From Imbroritus primus (GTDB taxonomy: Bacteria > Pseudomonadota > Gammaproteobacteria > Burkholderiales > Burkholderiaceae), in contig NZ_OZ201293.1 in assembly GCF_964332355.1 (NCBI RefSeq), positions 186,001-250,000 on the forward strand: 64,000 nt of DNA, given 5' to 3'. Positions 16,529-26,200 of the stretch are shown piece by piece. The translations under genes and the position numbers were made by a program. Positions within the stretch are counted from its first letter, which is position 1; every line of letters starts with the position of its first letter. The notes under the pieces were generated by a model. The model searched no databases. It was given only the letters and a program-made list of their open reading frames with translations, and was not told the origin of the DNA.

Positions 16529-17971
16529 TCAGCGCCGCAATACGATCCGCTGCGGCCCCTCGAACACCAGCTCCTTGTCGCCGATGCTGGCGAGCCGATA
16601 TTCCTTGTAGATGCCGCCCTGCATGACCTTCACGCCGCCGTCGAGTACCACGAAGGGCATGGGGCCGCCAATGACGCTGACCACGCGGAATGGCAGGCTC
16701 TCCGCGCTGCCGCTCATTACCTTGGGGGCGTTGCGCGTGTCGCCGGGGGTCTGGGCGACGAAGGGAACGACGTCGCCATACTTGCTGCTGAAGTCCATCA
16801 GCAGGCGTTCGAATGCCGCGCGATCATCGTCCGAGAGCTTCACGTTCAGCACCATGCGGCTGCCGTCCCACGTGGCTTCGGCATCGGGAAACTCTGTCGT
16901 GCGCAGCTGGGTGCGGAACATCTGCACGAGTTGGGGCGGCAGCATGAGGTAATCCTCGATATCGCCAATCTGCGGCACCTGTGCCTTGATGCTGCGCAAG
17001 ATTTCTTCTTTCTGTGCACTGTCTTTCACGCCGCCGCTGAGTCGCACATTGCCCGCTTTCTGCAACTCGAAGCTGAGCCGCGCGCCATAGGGTTGCAGTG
17101 CTTCCTTGAGGCTCTGCTGCAGCAGCGCTGTGGTTGTCAGATGAAGTTCCGGCGCGGGTTGCAGCGCCGCCAGTGCGGTCTGTACCTGCTTCAGGGCGGC
17201 CTCGTCGCCGACCCAGCCGGTGACCGTCACGGTGCCATCCTTGCGCGCCGCGACACGAACGTTGGTTTCGACACCGAGTGACTTGATGGCGGCGTGCACG
17301 GTGTCCAGCCGCTTCTGGCGGGCGATGGCTTCGCGGTTGGCGGCTTCGAGCGCCCGTGAGGCGCTGAGCGACTGGTATTGCATGAATGCGGCAACACCCG
17401 CGCCACTGAGCAGCACCAGCCAAACGATGATCATGGCAAAGCGCGGCATGCGCTGCAGCTGTGGCAGGCGCAGGCCGCGCAGCGCGCCGGCAAGCCGCGC
17501 GCGCATGGCGGCATGCCTGGTCTGCCAGGTGCCGCCAGCCGCAGTGGGCTGCGAAGTGGATGGCGATGCCGGAATCGGTGGCGCTTCCGCGGCAGCGACC
17601 TCGGTGGCGGCGAGCGTTGCCGCCCGTGCTGCCGCGGCATCTTCATAATCTTGCTGGCTCTTCCATGGTGTATCGGCAGGTTCGATGGCAAAGCACAGCG
17701 GGCCATGGGTACACGGTTCCCCCAGCGTGCCGGATGCAATCGGCTCAGGCAGCGTCGTGCCGGTGGCATGCAGATCGGCTTCCGGCTCGAACAGCGCCCA
17801 GTGATCGTCTTCGATGATCAGGCGCGCATGGCGCGGCGCGATGCCGTCATCGTCGAGGATGATGTCGCAGGCCGGATCCGAGCCGATGACCAGTTCCGAT
17901 TCGACCGGCACCACCGCGCCGGCATGCAGTCCGGAGAGAATGCGCAGTTCCCTGACTGTTTGCTTCATCAT
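16529..17971 (-). CDS. sctD: T3SS inner-membrane ring protein SctD
   Basis: SctD (YscD/PscD/BscD family), 480 residues, forms the outer layer of the inner-membrane ring with SctJ. It has an N-terminal FHA-like domain (about 5-95; ELVIGSDPACDIILDDD, then ARL) and an Ala/Pro-rich linker. A single membrane segment (about 177-198) follows, then a periplasmic part with BON-like ring-building repeats (VRVAARKDGTVTVTGWV and VRLSGGV). Two adjacent ATGs precede the gene; AGGGGGAA sits 5 nt before the first. It lies 45 nt behind sctV, separated by a strong hairpin. Nothing suggests degradation. Confidence 0.92.
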   Translation of the reverse strand: MMKQTVRELRILSGLHAGAVVPVESELVIGSDPACDIILDDDGIAPRHARLIIEDDHWALFEPEADLHATGTTLPEPIASGTLGEPCTHGPLCFAIEPADTPWKSQQDYEDAAAARAATLAATEVAAAEAPPIPASPSTSQPTAAGGTWQTRHAAMRARLAGALRGLRLPQLQRMPRFAMIIVWLVLLSGAGVAAFMQYQSLSASRALEAANREAIARQKRLDTVHAAIKSLGVETNVRVAARKDGTVTVTGWVGDEAALKQVQTALAALQPAPELHLTTTALLQQSLKEALQPYGARLSFELQKAGNVRLSGGVKDSAQKEEILRSIKAQVPQIGDIEDYLMLPPQLVQMFRTQLRTTEFPDAEATWDGSRMVLNVKLSDDDRAAFERLLMDFSSKYGDVVPFVAQTPGDTRNAPKVMSGSAESLPFRVVSVIGGPMPFVVLDGGVKVMQGGIYKEYRLASIGDKELVFEGPQRIVLRR

Positions 17972-17985
17972 CGGTTCCCCCTGTT

Positions 17986-18017
17986 AGAGACGCCATCCAG
18001 ACGATTCTGGCGTCTCT
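17986..18017 (-). promoter_or_regulatory. Intercistronic hairpin between sctV and sctD
   Basis: A perfect 10-bp inverted repeat (AGAGACGCCA at 17986-17995, TGGCGTCTCT at 18008-18017) with a 12-nt loop fills the gap between the sctV stop and the sctD ribosome site. There is no U-run, so a processing or mRNA-stability element, or a brake on sctD translation, is more likely than termination. Confidence 0.55.
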
Positions 18018-20122
18018 CAAAGCTCGACGCGGGCCAGCGGCTGGATGTTGATATCCGGCGTCAGCTCCTGATAGGACAGTACCGGCAGCTCATACAGCTC
18101 CGGCTCGATCATCTTGCGCACGTAGCGGCGCACGTCCATCGACGTCAGCAGCACAGGTGGATGCGCCGAGGCGGCCATGCTGCCGACTACCTTCTTGATG
18201 TTCTCCACCAGCCGCTTCGACACTTCCGGCGCGAGCGCCAGGTAACTGCCTGAGGACGTCTGGCGGATCGATTCGCGCAGCGTGTCCTCGACATCTGGCG
18301 CCAGCAGGTAGGCTGGCAGGATGTTCATTGCGCTGGCGTGCTTGTAGCTGATGTGGCGCTTGAGCGCGAACCGGACATACTCGGTCAGCAGTACCGAATC
18401 CTTTTCCTTCTGGCCCCACTCGATCAACGATTCGAGAATCGCGCGCAGATTGCGGATCGATACTTCCTCAGACACCAGTCGCTGCAGGATCTCGGCGATC
18501 TTCTGGATTGGCATGACGCGCGTGACTTCCTTCACCAGATCAGGGAACTTCGCCTCCATGGAGGTCAGCAGCACCTTGGCTTCCTGGATGCCCATGAAAT
18601 CAGGCGCGTATTTCTTCAGCACGAAGGCCAGGTGGTGCGTCAGGATCTGGTTGGTGTCGAGAAAGCGGATACCGGCTTTCGACAGCGGTTCGCGCAGGGT
18701 CGCCGGCACCCACAGCGTGGGAATGTCCGGCAGGAAACGCTTGTCTTCCTCGTAAGCGATCTGCAGGGCGTCGAGGTTGGCCGGGGCTTCGCGCACGATC
18801 AGGTGATGGGCGCGCAGCCGACCCTGCGAGACCGGCACCTCGGACAGCAGGATGTTGTATGTCTCGGCCGGCAGCAGTTCGTTGAAGCGCAAATGGATGC
18901 CGGGGAACGGTACGCCGAAATCGAAGTACAACGCACGCCGGATCTTGATCAGCTCGGCATTCAGCACCTCGGCATCAAAATGCTCCTGCACGCTCGATGA
19001 GACATCGATCAGCAGCGGTACCGTCGGCGTGAATTCCTCGTTGCTATCGACCTGCCCTTGGTGCGCCGTCTTGTCGCCGGATGGGCTCATGGCAGGCATG
19101 TCCTTCAGCTTCTTGCCCTTGCCATCCGCCACACGGGCATTGCGCAGCAGGATCACGCCGAGGCCACCGGTGAGCAGCGCGAGCATCAGAAAAACCGGGA
19201 CCGGCATACCGGGGATGGCAGCCATGCCCAGCGCGATGGCAGAGGCGATCAGCAGTGCCCGGGGTTGCCCCAGCACCTGCTCGCCGATGTCGGTACCGAC
19301 GTTGCTCGGTTTGTCGCCGTTCTGCACGCGGGTCACGATGATGCCCGCGCAGATGGAGATGAACAAGGCCGGAATCTGCGCGATCAGGCCGTCGCCGATG
19401 GTCAGCACCGAATACACGCGCATGGCGTCGCTGGCGCTCAGGTCGCGCTGCATGGTGCCGATGATCAGGCCGCCGAGCAGGTTGACCGCGACGATAATCA
19501 GGCCAGCGATGGCATCGCCCTTGACGAACTTCATGGCGCCGTCCATTGCGCCATACAACTGGCTTTCCTTTTCGACCAGGGACCGCCGCGCCTTGGCTTC
19601 TTCCATGTTGATCGAGCCAGCGCGCATGTCGCCATCGATGGACATCTGCTTGCCGGGCATCGCATCGAGCGAGAAGCGTGCCGCCACTTCGGCCACGCGT
19701 TCCGCGCCTTTGGTAATCACCACGAACTGCACGATCGTCAGGATCAGGAAGACCACCAGGCCAACCACCAGATTGCCGCCGACCACGAAGTTGCCGAAGG
19801 TGAAGATGATGTGGCCCGCATCCGCCTGCAGCAGGATGAGCCGCGTGGTGGCAATCGAGATGCCGAGGCGGAACAGCGTGGTGATCAGCAGCACCGACGG
19901 AAACGATGAGAACGCCAGCGGTGAGGGCAGGTACATTGCCACCATCAGCAGCACGGCCGACGCAGTCATGTTGAGGCCGATCAGCACGTCGATCAGCCAG
20001 GTCGGCAGCGGCAGGATCATCATGAAGATGATGGCGACGATGATCACCGCCAGGACGATATCGTTGCGGCTGGTGGCAAGCATGACCAGGCGCTGCGCCT
20101 GGCTGAGGATGCGGTCTTTCAT
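18017..20122 (-). CDS. sctV: T3SS export gate protein SctV
   Basis: SctV (LcrD/YscV/BcrD; FlhA superfamily), 701 residues, forms the nonameric export gate in the inner membrane. The N-terminal half holds about eight membrane segments and the FHIPEP loop pattern (ITKGAERVAEVAARFSLDAM, PGKQMSIDGDMRAG). The C-terminal half is the cytoplasmic ring that docks substrate-chaperone complexes (PLLIDVSSSVQEHF; HLRFNELLPAETY). The protein is full length and all motifs are intact. Its ATG overlaps the end of the sctY gene by 4 nt (ATGA), which ties it to the SctX-SctY pair known in Ysc systems to work with SctV. Confidence 0.96.
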   Translation of the reverse strand: MKDRILSQAQRLVMLATSRNDIVLAVIIVAIIFMMILPLPTWLIDVLIGLNMTASAVLLMVAMYLPSPLAFSSFPSVLLITTLFRLGISIATTRLILLQADAGHIIFTFGNFVVGGNLVVGLVVFLILTIVQFVVITKGAERVAEVAARFSLDAMPGKQMSIDGDMRAGSINMEEAKARRSLVEKESQLYGAMDGAMKFVKGDAIAGLIIVAVNLLGGLIIGTMQRDLSASDAMRVYSVLTIGDGLIAQIPALFISICAGIIVTRVQNGDKPSNVGTDIGEQVLGQPRALLIASAIALGMAAIPGMPVPVFLMLALLTGGLGVILLRNARVADGKGKKLKDMPAMSPSGDKTAHQGQVDSNEEFTPTVPLLIDVSSSVQEHFDAEVLNAELIKIRRALYFDFGVPFPGIHLRFNELLPAETYNILLSEVPVSQGRLRAHHLIVREAPANLDALQIAYEEDKRFLPDIPTLWVPATLREPLSKAGIRFLDTNQILTHHLAFVLKKYAPDFMGIQEAKVLLTSMEAKFPDLVKEVTRVMPIQKIAEILQRLVSEEVSIRNLRAILESLIEWGQKEKDSVLLTEYVRFALKRHISYKHASAMNILPAYLLAPDVEDTLRESIRQTSSGSYLALAPEVSKRLVENIKKVVGSMAASAHPPVLLTSMDVRRYVRKMIEPELYELPVLSYQELTPDINIQPLARVEL

Positions 20123-20526
20123 GAGGTAGCCTGGGTCTGGTCGCCCATGGCGGCCAGGCTGGCCGGGCGGCGTTCGACATAGGTGCGCATGGCGACGACG
20201 GCGGCGTCATGTTCGCCGGCGGCCGACAGGGCCTGTGCGCGCGTGAGGTGATAGCTCGCGTCGTGCAGCACGGCCGGGCAGCGTTGCGCCAGATCCTGCA
20301 GCACGCGCAGCGCCTTGCGGGGCTGCGCGTTGCGGGTGCGCGCCACCGCCAGTGCGATGGCGGCACGGGTGTCGGGCGGCTGGCCGTGCTGCATCTCCGC
20401 GTGGGCCTGCCGCACGGCGAGCAGCGCGGCTGCCTTGGCGGGCTCGTCGATCTGTAGGTACACGTAGCTGAGAAAATCGAGCAGTTCAACTTCAATTGAC
20501 GTGAGCTGGAGAGGAACGGCAGTCAT
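20119..20526 (-). CDS. sctY: T3SS protein SctY (YscY-like TPR)
   Basis: A 135-residue TPR-type protein, immediately upstream of sctV. It matches YscY in layout: a helical repeat LSYVYLQIDEPAKAAALLAV, then KALRVLQDLAQRCP and RAQALSAAGEHDAAVVAMRT. In Yersinia YscY binds YscX, and the pair binds the cytosolic ring of SctV; both are found only in Ysc-type systems. I prefer the start at 20526, with AGGG 9 nt upstream, over an ATG at 20535 that touches the AGGG. It begins 5 nt after the sctX stop and overlaps sctV by 4 nt, so X-Y-V are tightly coupled. Confidence 0.82.
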   Translation of the reverse strand: MTAVPLQLTSIEVELLDFLSYVYLQIDEPAKAAALLAVRQAHAEMQHGQPPDTRAAIALAVARTRNAQPRKALRVLQDLAQRCPAVLHDASYHLTRAQALSAAGEHDAAVVAMRTYVERRPASLAAMGDQTQATS

Positions 20527-20531
20527 GGCGG

Positions 20532-21056
20532 TCATCCCTGATGCAGGGCGTTGAGATAGTTCCAGACATCGGCGCGCAGCGCGCGCTCCCGCTGCAGGGC
20601 TTCGCACGCCTGCCGCAGGTCCCGTCGCTCCGGACCACGAATCCCTGGGTCTTCTCCATCGCCGCCGCGGTCATCGCTGCCACTGTCGCGACCGTCGCCG
20701 GTACCATCTTCCTGATCGCTGCCGTTGGTACCGTCCTTGCCGCCTCGCGAGTCCTCGTCGCGCTCCGCCGCATGTTCGATCAGCCGGCGCAGTCCCTCGT
20801 ACAAGCGGTCGAGCGTGCGCTCGAACTGCACGCGGTTCAGCAGTTCAGGGTGATTGAGTGACGGCATCAGCGCATCACGCAGGTAGCTGTCGAGATTCGG
20901 CATTGCCAGCAGGGCCTCGAGCTGCGGCCGGCGGCCAACGCCGGATGGACGCAGGTCGCGGTCGCGCGGCAGGGTGGGGCGGGTATTGCCGCGCGTATAA
21001 GAAATTCCCTCAAGCCCGTAATCCAGGGTGAGTCGTACCAGGCTCAGTTCGGTCAT
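20532..21056 (-). CDS. sctX: T3SS protein SctX (YscX-like) with Gly/Asp-rich insert
   Basis: SctX, 174 residues, is exported early and partners SctY. The N-terminal part (DYGLEGISYTRGNTRPTLP), a middle helix with LEALLAMPNLDSYLRDALMP, and the C-terminal ACEALQRERALRADVWNYLN align in order with YscX (122 residues). About 38 residues between the last two conserved blocks are a low-complexity Asp/Gly/Ser/Arg stretch, which explains the extra length. The start at 21056 is preceded by AAGGTG at 5 nt. An in-frame extension to 21158 would give an unusually long N-terminus and lacks a better site. Confidence 0.78.
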   Translation of the reverse strand: MTELSLVRLTLDYGLEGISYTRGNTRPTLPRDRDLRPSGVGRRPQLEALLAMPNLDSYLRDALMPSLNHPELLNRVQFERTLDRLYEGLRRLIEHAAERDEDSRGGKDGTNGSDQEDGTGDGRDSGSDDRGGDGEDPGIRGPERRDLRQACEALQRERALRADVWNYLNALHQG

Positions 21057-21225
21057 GGGGGCACCTTGCAACGGTCGAGTCAATGACATGCCGGTATGGC
21101 TGCCATGACGATTTCGGAATGAGTAACCGGCCGGCTGTGACGGTTCCGCCATCGGCATGGCGGGTTATCCCGGGGAGGGTGCGCGTGTCCGTATGGCGCG
21201 ATGGCGTGCCGTTTTGCCGATGCCG

Positions 21226-21633
21226 CTAGCGGAACGGTCCGTCGAAGCTCTCCGGATAGTCCCTGCGCAAGGCCCCGATCCAGCGTTCCAGATGGGCCGT
21301 GGCCAGCTCGATCCACTGCAGCGTGAAGGTGCGCTCGTCGGCACGTGTACCGACGATCAGCCAGGATCCTTCCGGTGTTTCGCGCATGCCCACCTGCACC
21401 GGATACGGCGTGGCGCCATCGGCAGTAATGCGCTGCATCGCGCTGGCCAGTACCAGCGGCATGTCATAGCGCACGCGCGTGTCGAGATGCAGCAGGATGC
21501 CGTCCGGGCAGCGCTCGAATATCAGTTCCTCATGGTCCGACAGCGCCAGGTGCAGGGGCGCGTCCTCCGTTAGCACCAGGGCGCCCAGTCCGGTTTCCTG
21601 GCCGAACGCCGCCAGCGTCTGCTCGATCAGCAT
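21226..21633 (-). CDS. sycN: SycN-like chaperone of the gatekeeper SctW
   Basis: A 135-residue class I-type chaperone (MLIEQTLAAFGQETGLGALV, with later EELIFERCPDGILLHLD and GSWLIVGTRADERTFTLQWI). It resembles SycN/PscB-type proteins that bind the YopN gatekeeper. Its ATG follows the sctW stop with one base between (TGA-C-ATG), which repeats the yopN-sycN neighbourhood of Ysc loci and supports the call. No second partner like YscB is present nearby, so it might act as a homodimer. A gap of 169 bp without gene separates it from sctX. Confidence 0.75.
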   Translation of the reverse strand: MLIEQTLAAFGQETGLGALVLTEDAPLHLALSDHEELIFERCPDGILLHLDTRVRYDMPLVLASAMQRITADGATPYPVQVGMRETPEGSWLIVGTRADERTFTLQWIELATAHLERWIGALRRDYPESFDGPFR

Positions 21634-21634
21634 G

Positions 21635-22927
21635 TCAGCGTCCTTTGGGCCCGGCGGGGAGTTTCGGGAGCGCGAACGAGGCAGCGCTGCCGTTCGCTGC
21701 CTTGGCGGCATCCGTGTCGGCAGGCGTACCCCTGCCGTTGAGACGCTCGTTGCGGCTGTCACCATGAGTGACGCCGTCGCCCTCGGGGTTGCTGCCTTCG
21801 CCGTCACTATTCCCGTCGTCTTCGTCCTCGCCTTCCTCTTCGCGGGCAATCAGCGTGTCGAGGGCTTCCTGACTGGCGTTCAGCACTGAGCCGCGGCAAT
21901 CCTCGTCGTAGAAAATCTTGAGCGGCAGGCGCTTGAGCATGCGGCGCACCCAGCTGACGAAATAGATCTGCGTGGCCAGAATGCGCACATCGCACGTCTC
22001 GGTCAGGCTCAGCACGCGCTGGCCGGTGATCCAGCGTTCCCCGGCCAGATTGATGATGCGTTCCATGAGTTGTTGCGACGACAGCGCCAGCGGCTGGGCA
22101 CGTCCCGTCAGTTCCATGCACAGGTTGCCGCAGTCTTCCAGCACCGTGCCGACCACCTGCAGATGGTAAAGATCCTGTACCAGCTGATTGAGCCGCACGG
22201 GCGAGGCGGATGGGCGCGCAGCGTTCAAGTCCTGTCCAAGTGCGCGGATCATCTGCTGCAGACCTTCGCCGAAGCGGGCCTCGCCGAATTCCCGCAGCAC
22301 CGCCGTCAGCGTTTCACCAACCGTCGGCGTACCGAGCACGATATCGCGGTAGGTTGCCTGGAATGATTTGAGCTGGGCCGAGGTCGGTTGCTGTTCCACC
22401 GCAGCGGCGATGGTATTGAGCGCAGCCCGTAGCGCGGGACCCTGCTGGGTCTCGCATTCGGTCAGCGCATCTTCGAACAGGCTGATGATGTCGGCGCGCT
22501 CGCCGTCCTCAAGCGCTGCCGCGTAGGCACGCTGCAGCGCCAGGTAGCCGAGCGCGGGATCGTCGCGCTGCTGCCGTGCCAGCGTCGCCGCCTGCTCCGG
22601 TGTACGGCGCATGCGCCGCATCAGCTCTTCCGCCTGATCGTGCTGGCCGGTCATGTCGAGATAACCGTCGGCGCTTTCGTGGGCGACGATCTGCAGATCC
22701 GGCAGTTCCTTGACTTCTTCCTTCTTGTCGCGCTCGCGCAGGCGGATGGCGGCGTCGCGGCACAACTCTTCCACCGCGTTGGCCTGGGCCTCGCCCGGAG
22801 GCTTCTGTTTGAGAACGATCTCCCGGCCTTTCCAGCTGCCGCTGGCGGTCATGCCTGCAGTGGCAGCTGCGTTGGCCGACTGCGTCTGGGCGGGAAGATG
22901 GGACGGCGTGGCGCGGATGGTGCTCAT
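21635..22927 (-). CDS. sctW: T3SS gatekeeper SctW (YopN-TyeA fusion type)
   Basis: SctW (YopN/BopN/HrpJ family), 430 residues, sorts translocators before effectors at the export gate. The N-terminus is Ser/Ala/Thr-rich as in secreted proteins. The HrpJ-like core spans about 70-290 (QAEELMRRMRRTPEQAATLA; LVQDLYHLQVVGTVLEDCG), and the TyeA-like end about 300-360 (QIYFVSWVRRMLKRLPLKIF) is in the same chain. A 60-residue acidic Gly/Asp/Glu-rich tail after that is unusual. I take the ATG at 22927 (MSTIRATPSHLPAQ), although the ribosome site is weak. It is divergent from the giant-protein operon across a 290-bp promoter region. Confidence 0.85.
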   Translation of the reverse strand: MSTIRATPSHLPAQTQSANAAATAGMTASGSWKGREIVLKQKPPGEAQANAVEELCRDAAIRLRERDKKEEVKELPDLQIVAHESADGYLDMTGQHDQAEELMRRMRRTPEQAATLARQQRDDPALGYLALQRAYAAALEDGERADIISLFEDALTECETQQGPALRAALNTIAAAVEQQPTSAQLKSFQATYRDIVLGTPTVGETLTAVLREFGEARFGEGLQQMIRALGQDLNAARPSASPVRLNQLVQDLYHLQVVGTVLEDCGNLCMELTGRAQPLALSSQQLMERIINLAGERWITGQRVLSLTETCDVRILATQIYFVSWVRRMLKRLPLKIFYDEDCRGSVLNASQEALDTLIAREEEGEDEDDGNSDGEGSNPEGDGVTHGDSRNERLNGRGTPADTDAAKAANGSAASFALPKLPAGPKGR

Positions 22928-23218
22928 GAGCGATCGCGGCGGTGCAGGCACGGGTGAAAGCGGAGCGGGGTGCACACAGATCTCCCGCGCAGCGTTCCGT
23001 GTGTGTGGCCGCGCGTGCTGGACGGTTCCATGGTGGGCGTCAGTCTTCCGCTGAGGTTGCCAATCATGCGAAGCGGGCAGGTATCCGGCTGGCCGTAGGG
23101 CCGGGGATGGTCTGTTGGCGCGGAACCGGCGCTGGCGGCAGGTTACTGATCTGGCATCCGTTCGAGGATGTTGCGGCATGGCGGTCATGCGCAGCAATCC
23201 AGCTATTTCAGGTGCCCT
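22928..23218. promoter_or_regulatory. Divergent promoter region of the two main T3SS operons
   Basis: This 291-bp region separates the sctW minus-strand operon from the plus-strand operon that starts with the giant protein. It must hold promoters for both. It is GC-rich, and I cannot pick hexamers, hrpII/PIP boxes or a repeat shared with the other T3SS promoters. Confidence 0.4.
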
Positions 23219-26200
23219 ATGCTCTCCACCGGTTCCAACCTTGGTACTTCGAGCACGAATTACGTTGCGCCCGCGCTCGTGCCGTCCGCTTCCGCGGAGG
23301 CCGGGCAGGGCAGGGCGTTGGATGCTGGCAATGCATCCGTACCCAAGGAGCTGCCGCGCAGCTACGGCCAGCCGGCCGGCACGAGCGACACGCAGGTCCG
23401 CCCCGAGCGCACCGCTGCATTGAGCGCGCGATTGTTCGCCGAGTTGTGGGCCGATGCCCAGACGCGCGCCGGCGCAAGCGCTGCTGACAGCATCCGCCAA
23501 CCCTATCCGCTCGCCGAGCGGCTCCAGGCGCTGGCCAAGGAAAACGGCGCCACGCCGGCTGAAATCGCCGTCACGTTGCAGATCCTCTCCGACGGCGCTG
23601 CAGAATTCGCGACCACTGTTGTCCATGCAATGGCGCAGGGCGCCGTGGGCGCGCCGGGGACACCACAAGACGCTGCGCCGCTCGATACGCGCACCCTGAC
23701 GGCGCTGGTCCAGGTGGCTGTGAACACGGCGCGCAGCAGCTTCTTTCCGCAAGGCGTCTACACACCGCCGCCCGCGAGTACGACCGCCGACGGTGCGCCG
23801 GCGGCACGCTGGGATGTGGTCGCCACGCTCACTGGCCGCACTGTGCATGCCGCATGGACCGGTATGGCGGCCGGACTGCGTATCGCCGCCGACGCAGCTT
23901 CGCCCGAGGAGGCGCGGCATGTGCTGGCCGCGACACTGCGCGAGCTTATCGGTACCGCAATCGATCAGTCCGTGGGCGAACACGACGTGAGCGCGCAGGA
24001 GCGCACCGCCGCCGCCCAGGCGATCCAGGATCTGTTACCGATGCTGGCCGAACAGCTCGACACCGTCGCCGCAAACAGCGGTGTGGCGGCCCTGTCGCAG
24101 GGCGTTGCCGGCCAGGTGCTGGCCGACGCGGTGCGCAGCAGTGCGCTGTTCGCCGCTTCCGCGAATACCGGCACCGCCCAGCGCGGTGCGGCTGACACCG
24201 CTCGGGTTGAAGTGCAGCGCATGGCGCAGGAAACGGACGTCTTCAACGATGTGTTCGATATCGCGCAAGCTGTCATGCCGATCACCGCCAGCTGGAACAA
24301 CAGCTTTACCGCCGCCGGCGGCAAGCTGCCGGACGCGCAGACGCTTCTTGCCCCCCTGCTCGCGGCGCGCAACGGCCCGCCGCCGCTCGATGCGGCGGCG
24401 ATGCAGAAGCTCGGTGAAGCGCTGACCGCCCGGCTTCCCGGGATTGTCGATGGCCTGGTTGAAGCCATGACCGGTGGTTCCGGAAACATGCCGGCCGACG
24501 AGCGCGCCCGCGTGCAGGAAGCCGTCACCGCGCGTACGAACATGGCGTTGCAACTGGCCGGGGCGCTGCCCACGCCCCCCCAGCAGTGGACCGGCCTGCT
24601 GGCCGTCACCGATCTGGCGCAGCAGATCCGCGGCATCGTGACGCGCAGCGGCGAAACTGGCCTGCGCGCCCTGTTCGCCGTCGGCCACCTGGCAGAACGC
24701 CTCAAAGGCGCGGCTGCCACGGCCGCCGCGCAGGTCGCCCCCGACGATGCTGCGGGTCGCGCCCAGCTACTGGCCGGCCTGCGAGCCGATAGTACGACGC
24801 TGGTGGACAACGTCATGGCGCAACTGCCGGACAGCCTGCTCACGCCCACGCAACGCGCGCGGCTGCAGAACACCCTTGCCGCCGAGATCAGCCTGCTGCC
24901 CGCTACCTTCACGCCATCCAGCGATCCCGCCCAGGCGCTGCTGCAGGACCTGCAGCTGGCCGCCGGCAAGGCGCTGCAGCCGCTGATGCAGTCGCCCGAG
25001 ACGCTGACCCCGGACAAGGTCGCGCAGACCCTGCAGCCGGTCCTCGCCGCATTGCTCGCCAAGTTGTCACCGGCCACGACGACGGATGACCAGATGGCGC
25101 GGGCGCAACTGCTCCAGGCCGTATCGTCGCAGCTGGGCGCCATGGCGAAGCAGCTGGCCAGCCGGCTCATGCTGGATATGCCGGCCACCCAGGCCACTGG
25201 AGTGGGGCCAGCGGCCGGCCTCGGGCCAGCCATCGTATCTGCGGTGCTCTCGCAGGGCATCGAGAACGCCACGCGAGCCGCGGTGGCCGCCGTGACTCCG
25301 CAGATTCCACCTTTCCTGCTCAATGCATCGACGCGCCAGACGATCGAACAGCTGGTCGACCTGTATGGCAAAGGGGTCGCATATGGCATGGCCGGGCCGT
25401 CTCTGGATGCCTTCGTGCGCCAGCAGATTCAGTTGCGCGGCGACCAGTTCGCGGGTCCGGAATGGCGGGCCAGCAACGATCCCAAGGCAGTGCTGCTCAG
25501 CAACTACGAGGCCGTTGCCGACTACATTGCCCTTACCGTGACCGACCAGCAGAAGCTGAACCCGAAATATGCCGCCGAAGTGCGCCAGTCGCTCGCCGTG
25601 ACGCTGGGGTATGCCGCCGAGTCGGCCACGCAGAAGAATCCCGATCAGTTCAGGATTGCCGCAAACGTGTGGGCGCTCATGCAGGATGCCGTCCGCAGCG
25701 GTGATGCTGCCCAGCTGCAGGAGTTGATGCGCATGGGCAGCCTCCAGCCTGTGCTGAAGGGCGTTCACAGCGGCATGTCCGAGATCGAAGGTCCCCTGCG
25801 CGCCATGCTGGCGCATCTGCCGGTCCCCGAGGACACGCGCACCGCGCTCATGCAGACCCTGCAGGCTGAGCGCCGGATCGCGCCAGCGTGGCAGGCCTTG
25901 CCGGACACGACCGCGGGTCAGTTCATCAAGACCCTCGCGCCGCAGCTGGTGGACGCCCTGCGCGCCGGCCTCGTGCGTGATGCCAGCGGGCAGTGGACGC
26001 TTGGAGAGGAGGGTCTCGCCGCCCTCAAGCAGCAAGTTGCACAAGGGCTGACCGGCTTCAAGAACTATCGTGACGACCTGGTTCCCGGCATTCTCAAGGA
26101 GGTCGAAAGCCAGATACCCGGATTGCTCGACATGGTGCTGACGTATGTGAATGCGAGCCGCCCCATTGCACCGGATGAGCGCGACCGGCTGAGCAACGCG

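Noticed and set aside
22928..23983. In-frame upstream extension of sctW to 782 codons
   Set aside because: It would run through the divergent promoter and into the giant gene. The family length and the MSTIRATPSH-type start support 22927.
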